DNA from: Nocardia nova SH22a
GTDB lineage: Bacteria; Actinomycetota; Actinomycetes; Mycobacteriales; Mycobacteriaceae
DNA length: 64,000 nucleotides
Assembly: GCF_000523235.1 (NCBI RefSeq)
Contig: NZ_CP006850.1
Span: 4,712,001-4,776,000, forward strand
Direction: 5' to 3'
The notes below the pieces were generated by a model that saw only the letters and a program-made list of their open reading frames with translations, was not told the origin of the DNA and searched no databases. Positions 8,231-16,226 of the stretch are shown here, one piece after another. Positions within the stretch are counted from its first letter, which is position 1. Each line of letters begins with the position of its first letter. The position numbers and the translations under genes were made by a program.

Positions 8231-8633
8231 CGATCTGCTCGACATCCAGCAACTGCTGGCCCGCTACGCGGTCACCATCACCCAGGGCGATATCGACGGT
8301 CTGGTAAAGGTTTTCACGCCCGACGGCACCTACAGCGCCTTCGGCGACAGCTACACCCTCGACGTCTTCCCCGAACTCGTCGCGGCCGCGCCCAAGGGCC
8401 TGTTCATGACCGGCACACCGGTTCTCGACATCGACGGCGACACCGCGACCGGCACCCAGACGCTGTGTTTCGTCGAGCACTCCACCCACGACATGCGGAT
8501 CGGCTACTACAGCGACACCTATGTCCGCACCGCGGAGGGCTGGCGGATCAAGACCCGCAAGATGACCTTCATCCGGCGCAGCGGCGACCACGATTCTGGT
8601 ATTCCGCACGCCTTCGAACGTCCGGGCGTCTGA
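8217..8633 (+). CDS. SnoaL-like / nuclear-transport-factor-2 fold protein
   Basis: A 138-residue cone-shaped NTF2-like protein. The N-terminal helix segment (DIQQLLARYAVTITQGDIDGLVKVF) and TPDGTYSAFG are characteristic, as is the late YYSDTYVRTAEGWRIKTRKM strand pair. Members of this fold include ketosteroid isomerases, cyclases, dehydratases and ring-hydroxylating dioxygenase beta subunits. Given the Rieske alpha subunit in the operon it could be either a diverged beta-like subunit or an isomerase/dehydratase acting on the oxygenated product. Its start lies inside the amidohydrolase 3' end. Confidence 0.87.
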   Translation: MSRNDDLLDIQQLLARYAVTITQGDIDGLVKVFTPDGTYSAFGDSYTLDVFPELVAAAPKGLFMTGTPVLDIDGDTATGTQTLCFVEHSTHDMRIGYYSDTYVRTAEGWRIKTRKMTFIRRSGDHDSGIPHAFERPGV

Positions 8634-8696
8634 TCCGGACGGCGCCACATCCGAACCGAATATGGTTTTGGCACAACACAACCGAGAGATGACGGG

Positions 8697-9785
8697 ATGG
8701 ATATCGGGACATTCCGGGACGGGTTGCGGCACTGGCTCGCCGACAACGACCTCACCCCCGGGGAGGGCCAGGGTCTCGACGAGCAGGTCGCACAGCTCGC
8801 CCGGGTCCGGCGGGCGCTGTTCGACGCCGGCTGGATGCGCTACGGCTGGCCCGAACACGTCGGCGGGCTCGGCGGTCCGGCGGTGCTGCGGGCGGTCCTC
8901 GGCGAGGAGGTCGCCACCCGCGGCCTGGCCGAACCCGGCATCTACTCGATGGTCGAGGTGCTCGCGCCGACCATGATCTCCTATGCCCGCCCCGAACTCG
9001 CCGCGCGGATGGTTCCCGCACTGCTGTCCGGGCGTGAACAGTGGTGTCAGGGGTTCTCCGAGCCGGGCTCCGGCAGCGATCTGGCCTCCCTGAGCACCAA
9101 AGCCGTTGCCGACGGGGACAATTGGGTGATCAGCGGGCAGAAGGTGTGGACCAGTCTCGCGCAGTACTCGTCACGCTGTGTCCTGCTGACCCGCACCGGC
9201 CCGGGCCACGACGGGATCACCGCCTTCTTCGTCGACATGGACTCCCCCGGGATCACCGTGCGCCCGCTGCGAACCATGCACGGGGTCGACGAATTCGCCG
9301 AGGTGTACTTCGACGATGTGGTGGTCGCGGGTGAGCGGATGCTCGGAAAGCCTGGTGACGGCTGGAAAGTCGCGATGGATCTGCTGCCGCACGAGCGGTC
9401 CACCTGCTTCTGGCATCGCATCGCGTATCTGTTCACCCGCCTCGACGCCCTGATCGCCGGCACCGGGCTCCGCGACGACGCCGCCCTCGGCGCGGCCTAC
9501 CTGGCCCTGCACACGGTGCGCTGCCGCTCGCACGCCACCCAGCGGCGGCTGGCCGACGGCGAACGGCTGGGCCCGGAGACCTCGATCGACAAGGTGCTGC
9601 TGGCCACCGCCGAACAGCAGCTGTTCGACACCGCGCGCGATATGCTGCCCGGCGCAATCGAATTCGACGACCCCGAATGGCGCACCGAGTTCCTCTACTC
9701 GCGCGCCGCCACCATCTACGGCGGCACCGCGGAGATCCAGCGCAACATCATCGCCCGGCGGCTGCTGGATCTGGGCAAGGAGTAG
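8697..9785 (+). CDS. Acyl-CoA dehydrogenase, FAD-loop subunit of a pair
   Basis: A 362-residue acyl-CoA dehydrogenase with GFSEPGSGSDLASL in the middle domain, VISGQKVWTS, and the C-terminal block YGGTAEIQRNIIARRLLDLG. It is followed after 112 bases by a shorter dehydrogenase with the complementary GGIGFTAE motif. Such adjacent unlike pairs form alpha2beta2 heterotetramers in steroid catabolism of mycobacteria, and I infer the same here. The ATG at 8697 is preceded by GAGAGATGACGGG. It is probably the distal part of the 4887 operon, 63 bases behind the SnoaL-like gene. Confidence 0.92.
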   Translation: MDIGTFRDGLRHWLADNDLTPGEGQGLDEQVAQLARVRRALFDAGWMRYGWPEHVGGLGGPAVLRAVLGEEVATRGLAEPGIYSMVEVLAPTMISYARPELAARMVPALLSGREQWCQGFSEPGSGSDLASLSTKAVADGDNWVISGQKVWTSLAQYSSRCVLLTRTGPGHDGITAFFVDMDSPGITVRPLRTMHGVDEFAEVYFDDVVVAGERMLGKPGDGWKVAMDLLPHERSTCFWHRIAYLFTRLDALIAGTGLRDDAALGAAYLALHTVRCRSHATQRRLADGERLGPETSIDKVLLATAEQQLFDTARDMLPGAIEFDDPEWRTEFLYSRAATIYGGTAEIQRNIIARRLLDLGKE

Positions 9786-9897
9786 CGATGCCCTCCGATC
9801 ACCACGGCACACGAATCCGTCACTGCCACAACAACAGTCCGGATCGCGAGATCGCACCTCCTGTCCGGCGCGCACCCGACAGCCGAATGGACTCACC

Positions 9898-10791
9898 GTG
9901 GACTCTGCTGAACTCGATCTGCTGATCGGCACGCTGCGCGCGACGATGATCGAACGCACCGGCGCCGAACTCGACCGGGCCCTGCTCGAATTCGGCTGGC
10001 TCGAATTGCTCACCGAATCACCTGATATCGCAATACCTCTGGTGTTCCGGTTACTCGGCGAGACCGGTGCGCACGCATCGGTGCTCAATGATGTCGTCGG
10101 CCACGCCGCGGACCGCGAGTTGCCCGCACAGGTTGCGCTCCCATTCACCGGAGGACGCTGGGTGTCCTGGGATCGTGCCACGGGCCCGGCGGGACAGGGG
10201 TGCGCCGACGGCGGCGCGGGTCTCCACGCGGCTCACTCGTCCGGCGACAAGGCCAGGTCCGGGGAGAGTGCCCGTTCCGCTGGTGTGGATACGACCGGCG
10301 ATTCCGCGCTCGATCCCGAACTACCGCTGCGGTCGCTGATCTCGGGCGAAACCCTCCCCCTCGCCGAGGGCCGCCGCGCATTGGCCTGGTGGCTGATCGG
10401 CACCAGCCGCACCATGCTGGCCCTGGCCCGCCGCCACGCCCTGGACCGGATCCAGTTCGGCCGCCCCCTGGCCGCACACCAAGCCGTCCGGCACCGGCTG
10501 GCCGAAACCCTGGTCGCAATCGAGGGCGCCGAAGCCACCCTCACCACCGCCGACGACGATCTGGGCGCGCTGCTGGCCAAGGCCGCCGCCGGTCAGGCGG
10601 CACGCACCGCCGCGCGGCACTGCCAGCAGGTCCTCGGTGGTATCGGCTTCACCGCCGAACACGAATTCCACCGGCACGTCCGGCGGGCCCTCGTACTCGA
10701 CGGATTGCTGGGCAGCACAACCGATCTCACACGGGAGGCGGGTGCCTGGGTTCGCACCCGCGCCACCGCTCCCCGGCTCGCCCAGTTGTGA
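9898..10791 (+). CDS. Acyl-CoA dehydrogenase-like, catalytic-base subunit of a pair
   Basis: A 297-residue short acyl-CoA dehydrogenase. The middle beta domain is degraded and holds a low-complexity Gly/Ala/Ser stretch (about residues 95-145). The C-terminal helical domain keeps RIQFGRPLAAHQAVRHRLAE and the block QQVLGGIGFTAEHEFHRHVRRA, the type that carries the catalytic carboxylate. It is expected to pair with the 8697 protein. The GTG at 9898 is the best visible start, but no strong ribosome site precedes it. The 112-base spacer before it is longer than in the other two pairs, which overlap. Confidence 0.85.
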   Translation: MDSAELDLLIGTLRATMIERTGAELDRALLEFGWLELLTESPDIAIPLVFRLLGETGAHASVLNDVVGHAADRELPAQVALPFTGGRWVSWDRATGPAGQGCADGGAGLHAAHSSGDKARSGESARSAGVDTTGDSALDPELPLRSLISGETLPLAEGRRALAWWLIGTSRTMLALARRHALDRIQFGRPLAAHQAVRHRLAETLVAIEGAEATLTTADDDLGALLAKAAAGQAARTAARHCQQVLGGIGFTAEHEFHRHVRRALVLDGLLGSTTDLTREAGAWVRTRATAPRLAQL

Positions 10792-10850
10792 GCCCCCTGG
10801 GCCGCACGTAGCCCACAAGAGGCGAATTCGCGTCGGCGACACGGTTATCG

Positions 10851-10928
10851 GCCGAACAGATCGTGCCCATGTCGGCGAATTATCGGGGATTCCCGATAAT
10901 TCGGTGCGATGTGCACGATCTGTTCGGC
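10851..10928. repeat. Nested inverted repeat between convergent genes
   Basis: Outer arms GCCGAACAGATCGTGC (10851-10866) and GCACGATCTGTTCGGC (10913-10928) are perfect 16-base complements. Inside lies a second hairpin, CGAATTATCGGG (10876-10887) and CCCGATAATTCG (10892-10903), 12 base pairs with a 4-base loop. The 9-base stretches between outer and inner stems do not pair. It lies between the convergent 10791 and 10943 genes. It could be a two-way terminator, a small mobile repeat (MITE/REP-like) or a structured RNA; sequence alone does not decide. Confidence 0.85.
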
Positions 10929-10942
10929 ACACCGGCGAGGTG

Positions 10943-11434
10943 TCAGTTGATCACCTGCGGCGGAATGGGGTCGATCGCGTGCGGCGGGGCCTGCGGGGAC
11001 AACTCGTAGCGCACATTCGCCTGACCGGTCGGATTCGCGGTCGGGTCACCGGGATTCAGCCAGCGGAACGACACGGTGATCTGCCCGGGCGCCTCGCTGC
11101 CGACGACGCTCGTGAACGCGGTCGGCTTCTCGGTCGCGGTGCTGCCGTACTTGAAGTGGTCGAACAGCAGGATATGAGTCGGCGAACTGCCCGTCGCCCC
11201 CTCCGGATCGACCTGGACCCAGTTCAGCGCGCAGTCGACGGACGCACCGGTGCCCGTAACTCGCCACGGCACATCGGGGAATGCCTGCGGCAACCGCCCG
11301 ACGGCGTCGTCCACCCGATCGGCGGGGACGGCGGGACAGGGCTGGGCAGGTGCTTCCGGCGCGGCGACGGCGGTGCCCGCACCGGCCGCCGCGGCGGTGA
11401 GGGCGAGCGCCAGTGCGACAGCGGTCCTACGCAT
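10943..11434 (-). CDS. Secreted LppP/LprE-like protein
   Basis: A 163-residue exported protein with a clear Sec signal peptide (MRRTAVALALALTAAAAGAG, cleavage near AVAAPEAP). The mature part resembles the mycobacterial LppP/LprE lipoprotein family: a first Cys in PAQPCPAV, a second in SVDCALNWV, then HILLFDHFKYGSTAT and FRWLNPGDPTANPTGQANVRYEL. There is no lipobox Cys at the cleavage site, so this copy is probably free in the envelope. The function of the family is unknown. AAAGGAG lies 6 bases before the ATG. Confidence 0.85.
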   Translation of the reverse strand: MRRTAVALALALTAAAAGAGTAVAAPEAPAQPCPAVPADRVDDAVGRLPQAFPDVPWRVTGTGASVDCALNWVQVDPEGATGSSPTHILLFDHFKYGSTATEKPTAFTSVVGSEAPGQITVSFRWLNPGDPTANPTGQANVRYELSPQAPPHAIDPIPPQVIN

Positions 11435-11671
11435 ACCGGCTCCTTTCGTTCGACATCCGATACCCGGTATTTCGCGCCGGATCCGCGGAGCGTTATCCGG
11501 AGGCCGCGTCACCGGCCGCCACCAGGGCAGCCGTACGCATCCCTGGCCCGACGGCCTGGCTCACTGTTACCCACTGTCCTGACCGCTCAATCATCTTGGG
11601 ATTCGGCGCAATCGCCACGTCGCGGACGCGAACCGGTGGCAGTGTGCATCCGTGGCGGATAGCTTGCAGGC

Positions 11672-12475
11672 ATGCAAGACCACCTCGACGACGACCTCCG
11701 TTTCGCCCATGTCCTCGCCGATTCCGCCGACGCGGTGAATATGGACCGATTCAAGAACCTGGACCTCACCGTCCGGACGACACCGGATATGGACGCGGTG
11801 AACGACGCCGAGAACGCGGTGGAAAAGCTCCTCCGCGGTCAGCTGCGCCGTTCCCGCCCGCGGGACGCGGTACTCGGCGCCGGTGAGGGGCTGGTGGGCG
11901 GTGGTCCGCGCTGCTGGGTGGTCGATGCCATCACCGGCGCCGAGAACTACGCGCGCGGTGTGCCGGTGTGGGCCACGCAGATCTCCCTGCTGGAGGTCGC
12001 GGCGGGTGGTTATCGGCCGATCGTCGGCGTCGTCTCCGCCCCCGCGCTCACCCGCCGGTGGTGGGCGGCCAAGGATCACGGCGCTTTCACCGGCCGCAGC
12101 CTGTCCTCGGCCTCGCGCCTGCGGGTCTCCGGCGTCTCGAAGCTGCCCGACGCCTCGTTCGCCTACTCCACCGTCACCGGCTGGGAGGAGGACGGCCGGT
12201 TGAACGGCTTCCTCGCGCTGTCCCGCGACGTGTGGCGCTCGCGCGCCTACGGCGAGTTCTGGTCCTACATGATGGTCGCCGAGGGTGTGGTCGACATCTG
12301 CGCCGATCCCCGCCTGTCCCCCGGAGACATGGCCGCCAACGCGGTGATCGTCAGCGAGGCCGGCGGCACGTTCACCGGCCTCGACGGTGATCCCGGCCCG
12401 CTCGGCGGTAGCGCCGCGGCGTCGAACGGGTTGCTGCACAACGACTTACTCGAATATTTACGCGAGGATTCCTGA
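11672..12475 (+). CDS. Inositol-monophosphatase/HisN-like protein with degraded active site
   Basis: A 267-residue protein aligned over its length with the actinobacterial histidinol-phosphatase HisN, for example PVWATQISLLE, VVSAPALTRRWWAA, WRSRAYGEFWSY and the C-terminal SNGLLHNDLL. The metal-binding signatures are damaged. The usual GEE is GAGEG (69-73), so the ligand Glu is lost. The usual DPIDGT is D85-A-I-T-G-A, so the second Asp and the Thr are lost. The last motif (W-D) is G-D219. It is probably not a Mg-dependent phosphatase. It may be a pseudoenzyme or a regulatory paralogue. It stands alone with no his genes nearby. Confidence 0.85.
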   Translation: MQDHLDDDLRFAHVLADSADAVNMDRFKNLDLTVRTTPDMDAVNDAENAVEKLLRGQLRRSRPRDAVLGAGEGLVGGGPRCWVVDAITGAENYARGVPVWATQISLLEVAAGGYRPIVGVVSAPALTRRWWAAKDHGAFTGRSLSSASRLRVSGVSKLPDASFAYSTVTGWEEDGRLNGFLALSRDVWRSRAYGEFWSYMMVAEGVVDICADPRLSPGDMAANAVIVSEAGGTFTGLDGDPGPLGGSAAASNGLLHNDLLEYLREDS

Positions 12476-12538
12476 CATTCCCCCGGCATACCCGCTGACC
12501 ACCGATTCCTGTCGGAGCCGCTCGGTAGCATGCCGCAC

Positions 12539-12973
12539 ATGCCCATCAAACTCGAGAACGTCGCCATCGCCGTACGCGATCTCGAAGCGACGATCGCGTT
12601 CTTCACCGACCTCGGTCTCACGGTCATCGGCCGTGACACGGTCAGTGGCGAATGGACCGACACCGCCGTCGGCCTCGACGGCAACCACGCGAAAATCGCG
12701 ATGCTCCAGACGCCGGACGGTCACGGCCGCCTCGAACTGTTCGAGTACATCCATCCCGAAGCGATCGAGACGGAGCCCACCCTCCCCAACGAGATCGGCA
12801 TGCATCGCGTCGCCTTCTCGGTCGACGACATCGACGAGGCCCTCGAGATCGCCGCACGGCACGGCTGCCATCCGCTGCGCGGCGTGGCGAACTATCAGGA
12901 CGTCTACAAGCTCACCTACGTGCGCGGTCCGAGCGGCATCATCGTGATGTTCGCCGAGGAGCTGCAGAAGTAA
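12539..12973 (+). CDS. VOC-family (glyoxalase/dioxygenase fold) protein
   Basis: A 144-residue protein made of two beta-alpha-beta-beta-beta modules of the vicinal-oxygen-chelate fold: LENVAIAVRDLEATIAFF at the start, RLELFEY ending module one, and MHRVAFSVDDIDEAL opening module two. The first metal ligand position is Asn (LENVA) instead of His, while the Glu in LELFEY and the His in MHRVAF are kept. It might be a resistance, epimerase or lyase-type VOC protein. An ATG at 12530 is also in frame and would add three residues; neither start has a good ribosome site. Confidence 0.85.
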   Translation: MPIKLENVAIAVRDLEATIAFFTDLGLTVIGRDTVSGEWTDTAVGLDGNHAKIAMLQTPDGHGRLELFEYIHPEAIETEPTLPNEIGMHRVAFSVDDIDEALEIAARHGCHPLRGVANYQDVYKLTYVRGPSGIIVMFAEELQK

Positions 12974-12988
12974 CGATCTGCCGGACCG

Positions 12989-13456
12989 TCACACATCGAC
13001 CACCTGGGTGCCGTCGGCCAGTTTATCGTGCCAGCCCTGTTTGGTCGGGCTGGAGCTGACCGTCACGGCGATGGCGATCGCCGCGACGAACCACAGCAGG
13101 CCGCCGATGTAGGGAATCAGGTTGAGCAGCATGTAGGCGTTGCGCAACGCGGAATCCTTGATATTCGGTTTGTCCGCCCCCTTGGCGCCACGCACGTGCA
13201 GGCCCAGAATCTTCTTGCCCGGTGTGGAACCGGTCGAGATCTCGAAGCCTACGAAGTACAGGAAACCGAATCCGGCGCCGGGCAGGATCGACACCCAATC
13301 GGGCGTGTGCGCCGACTTGTTCAGCAGCCAGAACAGGATCGCGCCGATGATGCCCGCGATGATCCAGTCGATGAATCGGGCCACGGCGCGTTTGCCGAGC
13401 CCGGCCGGGGCGACACCGGCCGTGCCGAACTGACGTTGGTACCCACCTGTGCTCAT
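12989..13456 (-). CDS. RDD-family integral membrane protein
   Basis: A 155-residue membrane protein. The RDD signature residues are seen in KRAVARFIDWIIAGIIGAI (first helix), STGSTPGKKILGLHV (linker), and the C-terminal WHDKLADGTQVVDV, which is typical of the family. Three hydrophobic helices are predicted. RDD proteins are poorly characterised small membrane proteins, some linked to ion or Na/H exchange. The start ATG has GAGGAG a few bases upstream. It is convergent with the VOC gene 15 bases away. Confidence 0.9.
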   Translation of the reverse strand: MSTGGYQRQFGTAGVAPAGLGKRAVARFIDWIIAGIIGAILFWLLNKSAHTPDWVSILPGAGFGFLYFVGFEISTGSTPGKKILGLHVRGAKGADKPNIKDSALRNAYMLLNLIPYIGGLLWFVAAIAIAVTVSSSPTKQGWHDKLADGTQVVDV

Positions 13457-13771
13457 CACGCTCCTCCTCGTAAGGACGACAACGCGCCTCGCCCTGTATG
13501 CCGGGTGTGCGCCCCTACGATCGCACACCCGGGGCGGGCCGCGGGGACAACTCGGCCGTGATCGGCATGAGGGCGGCGGACTCGAGGCAGCCCGGGGCGT
13601 CGGCCTCGGTGACCCCCGGTGTGATCGCGACTTCCGTGCCCCGGCCCGCGTCCGGCGGGTCGCACACCGGGGCTCCGCCATCGATCAGGCCCTGCCACAA
13701 AGTGATTGACACCGCTCGGGATCGTCTCGTTAGGGTGCCTGACAACCGACCGGGGGCCCGGAGAGGTTGCC
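13457..13771. promoter_or_regulatory. Divergent intergenic region with a sigma-70-like promoter
   Basis: A 315-base region between the RDD gene and the SSI-type inhibitor gene. TTGACA at 13706-13711 and TAGGGT at 13731-13736 (spacer 19) form a plausible promoter for the gene starting at 13772. The remainder holds an open minus-strand frame (13515-13745), but its composition and lack of a ribosome site do not convince me that it is a gene. Confidence 0.4.
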
Positions 13772-14491
13772 ATGATCGTCCGTGTGGCCAGAAGTATCGG
13801 CGCTGTCGTATTGGCGAGTACCTGCCTGTTCATCGCAGGTCCCGCCCATGCCGACGACCCGTCCACCACTACGCCCGCACCCGCGACGCCGACAGTCGCA
13901 CCGTCGGTGCCCGACCAGCCGGGCACCCCCGCCCAGCCGCCCGCATCCGACCAGCCGACCCTGCCCACCCAGCCACCGGTGTCCGACCAGACGACACCGC
14001 CTGCCCAACCGCCGGTGCCCGAGCAGACGGCACCGCCCACTCAACCGCTGGTCCCCGAGCGGCCAGGCGCGCCTGCCCAGCCGCCGCTGTCCGATCAGCC
14101 GAGTGCGCCCGGCCGACCGGTCGGCCCCGGCGTGGCTCCGACCGTGGTCCCACCGGCATCGGAGGATCCCGGTGTTCCGCCCGACACCTCCGCGCTCGTA
14201 CTGGCCGTCATCGAGCCGGGTGCGAAGCAGACCGTCCATTCCGCGACGCTGGAATGCGCCCCGAAGGTCGGCGGCGCGCACCCCGAATCCCAGCGGGCAT
14301 GTGATGAATTGACTGCGGTACAGGGCGATTTCAACCGCCTCGAGGGGCAGCCCGGCGCCTGCCCGATGATCTGGAAGCCGGTCACGGCCGTCGCCGAGGG
14401 CTACTGGGAAGGCAAGCCGGTGTCGTTCCGTCATGTCTTCGCCAACCACTGCGTACTCGAACACTCGGGCAAGTACGTCTACCGGTTCTGA
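13772..14491 (+). CDS. Secreted subtilisin-inhibitor (SSI)-domain protein with proline-rich stalk
   Basis: A 239-residue exported protein. The signal peptide is residues 1-27 (cleavage near AHA-DD). A Pro/Gln-rich stalk (about 45-115) follows, made of six imperfect 11-12 residue repeats of the form D/E-Q-x-x-x-P-x-Q-P-P. The C-terminal domain (140-239) matches the Streptomyces subtilisin inhibitor fold: Cys162 and Cys177 (SATLEC ... RACDEL), Cys197 and Cys227, and the reactive loop ACPMIWKPV with Met199 as P1 and Ile200 as P1'. It should inhibit serine proteases of the subtilisin type outside the cell. GGAGAGG lies upstream of the ATG. Confidence 0.88.
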   Translation: MIVRVARSIGAVVLASTCLFIAGPAHADDPSTTTPAPATPTVAPSVPDQPGTPAQPPASDQPTLPTQPPVSDQTTPPAQPPVPEQTAPPTQPLVPERPGAPAQPPLSDQPSAPGRPVGPGVAPTVVPPASEDPGVPPDTSALVLAVIEPGAKQTVHSATLECAPKVGGAHPESQRACDELTAVQGDFNRLEGQPGACPMIWKPVTAVAEGYWEGKPVSFRHVFANHCVLEHSGKYVYRF

Positions 14492-14502
14492 CGCCACGGA
14501 AA

Positions 14503-14539
14503 GGTCCGGGTCGCAGGCGGAATGCCCGCGGCCCGGACC
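14503..14539 (+). terminator. Hairpin downstream of the SSI-type gene
   Basis: GGTCCGGG (14503-14510) pairs with CCCGGACC (14532-14539), with some GC pairing inside the loop. It starts 11 bases after the stop. No U-run follows, which is common for actinobacterial terminators. Confidence 0.5.
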
Positions 14540-14620
14540 CCTCCGATCGCGCACCAGCCGAACGGATTTCGCCTGCGCGGCCGGTCCGGCTCCGTCGAAC
14601 TCCGATCCGGCGCCCATGCT

Positions 14621-14639
14621 CTACTATGACTTGTAGTAG
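14621..14639. promoter_or_regulatory. Inverted repeat CTACTA-N7-TAGTAG, likely operator
   Basis: The sequence CTACTATGACTTGTAGTAG is a 19-base inverted repeat ending 16 bases before the GTG start of the FAD monooxygenase. It resembles TetR or MarR operators overlapping a promoter. It differs from the GAGAAT motif, so a different regulator is expected; no regulator gene is adjacent. Confidence 0.5.
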
Positions 14640-14655
14640 CGACGGGGAGGTGGCT

Positions 14656-15765
14656 GTGGGCACGACAACCGGCCGAGCGGGCATCGTCGGGGGCGGGATC
14701 GCGGGGTTGGCGGCGGCGATCGCGCTGCGGCGGCGCGGATGGGATGTCACCGTCTACGAGCGGGCCCCGCGATTCACAGAGGTCGGCGCCGGAATCGTAC
14801 TGTCCGCCAACGCACTGCACGCGCTCGATCTGCTCGGCGTCGGCGCCCGGGTCCGGTCCCATCTGATCATCGATCGACCGGGAACCGTCCGCAATCAGCA
14901 CGGGCGCATCCTGCTCACCGCGCGCATCGACGATTTCGTCGGTGGTCTGGTCGCGCTGCACCGGGCCGATCTGATCTCGATCCTCGCCGCGGCCGTGCCC
15001 GCCGAATGCGTACGCCACGGCACCGAGGTCACCGGCGTGCGCCCGGACGGGCGTATCGAAACGCACAGCGACACAGAGCGGTACGACATCGTGATCGCCG
15101 CCGACGGTGTGCACAGCCGCGCCCGCACCGCCGTGTGGCCACACCCGCCGCCCGTCCGGCGCACCGGAATCTCCTCGTGGCGATGGATCCTCGACCGTCC
15201 GGCACCGGACGAGGTCGGCGTGGTGTGGGGACGGTACGCCGAGTGCGGCATCGTGCCCATGTCCGGTGACCGCACCATGTTCTTCGCCGGAGCACGGCGA
15301 CCGATCACCTCGCTCGATCACTTCGCGGACTGGCCGGACCCGGTGCCTTCCGTGATCGCCGATGCCACCCCGGACCGCATCGTGACCGGGGACCTGCTGG
15401 AGATCGCCGTGCCACGACACCTGTGGCGGGGACGCGTCGCGCTGATCGGGGACGCGGGCCACGCGATGCGGCCGACGCTGGGCCAGGGCGCCGGACTGGC
15501 CCTCGAGGATGCCGTCGTCGTGGCCGACTGCGCCCCCGACCTGAGGCAGTACTCGGTCATCCGGCGACGGCGAGTAGCCGCGATGAATATCGTCTCCCGG
15601 CACGGAATGCGCCTGACCGCACCCGGATCGACTCTGCTCGCGGCAGTGCGGGACGTGGCGGTCCGGACCACGCCCGACGCGGCCGCCGTGCGCCTGCTGC
15701 GCACCACCAACAGCCGTCTGCTCGGTGCCTGGAAGCGCCCGCGATCCGCTACGGATCGGGGCTGA
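14656..15765 (+). CDS. FAD-dependent aromatic-ring monooxygenase (PHBH fold)
   Basis: A roughly 369-residue flavin monooxygenase. The N-terminal dinucleotide motif GIVGGGIAGLAAAIALRRRG, the middle DIVIAADGVHS (DG motif) and the late GRVALIGDAGHAMRPTLGQG (GD motif) are all present, as in salicylate hydroxylase and related enzymes. It hydroxylates or epoxidises a soluble substrate using NAD(P)H. GTG 14656 is preferred over ATG 14626 because GGGGAGG ends 5 bases before it and the earlier start would overlap the operator. It stands alone; the substrate is unknown. Confidence 0.88.
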   Translation: MGTTTGRAGIVGGGIAGLAAAIALRRRGWDVTVYERAPRFTEVGAGIVLSANALHALDLLGVGARVRSHLIIDRPGTVRNQHGRILLTARIDDFVGGLVALHRADLISILAAAVPAECVRHGTEVTGVRPDGRIETHSDTERYDIVIAADGVHSRARTAVWPHPPPVRRTGISSWRWILDRPAPDEVGVVWGRYAECGIVPMSGDRTMFFAGARRPITSLDHFADWPDPVPSVIADATPDRIVTGDLLEIAVPRHLWRGRVALIGDAGHAMRPTLGQGAGLALEDAVVVADCAPDLRQYSVIRRRRVAAMNIVSRHGMRLTAPGSTLLAAVRDVAVRTTPDAAAVRLLRTTNSRLLGAWKRPRSATDRG

Positions 15766-15827
15766 ACACCGGCTCCCGCACACCGATCGACCACCCACGG
15801 CTTCCGTTGCCGGTCTACAGTGCCCTG

Positions 15828-16175
15828 GTGTTTGTTCGACGGCTGATCCTCGTATCCCTCTTCGCCGCCATGTCCGGGGTGACCGCGACGGCGTGCACGG
15901 TGCACGGCGCGGGAACCACCACCGAATGCAAGGTCGAGGGGTGCACGATCACCTTCGAGCGCGGCGTCGACGCCAAGGCGAACGTCCTCGGCCTCGAGGC
16001 GAAGCTGGAGGCTGTCGAGGGGAACCAGGTCACCCTCTCGGTCGGTGGGCAGAAGGTGACCGTGCCGGTCGGGGAATCGGGATCCACCGGCAACGGCGCC
16101 CGCATCACGGTCCGGGAAGTCACCCAGGATCAGGTGATCGTCGATATCGCCACCGGCGTGCGGTCCGGAGACTGA
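15828..16175 (+). CDS. Small putative lipoprotein
   Basis: A 115-residue protein starting with a basic-hydrophobic signal (FVRRLILVSLFAAMSGVTATAC) whose TAC resembles a lipobox with Cys about residue 23. The mature part is a small beta-rich domain with two close Cys (TECKVEGCTITFERG), followed by KLEAVEGNQVTLSVGGQKVTVPVG. I do not recognise the family; similar short lipoproteins are common in Nocardia. It is convergent with cysQ 51 bases away. Confidence 0.75.
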   Translation: MFVRRLILVSLFAAMSGVTATACTVHGAGTTTECKVEGCTITFERGVDAKANVLGLEAKLEAVEGNQVTLSVGGQKVTVPVGESGSTGNGARITVREVTQDQVIVDIATGVRSGD

Positions 16176-16226
16176 CGGCGATCGCGCGACACACCTCGCC
16201 GTACCGAAGCGCGGACGATCCTGCGC

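Noticed and set aside
13515..13745. 76-codon minus-strand frame before the SSI-type gene
   Set aside because: No ribosome site, no homology recognised, and it covers the likely promoter of the neighbouring gene.
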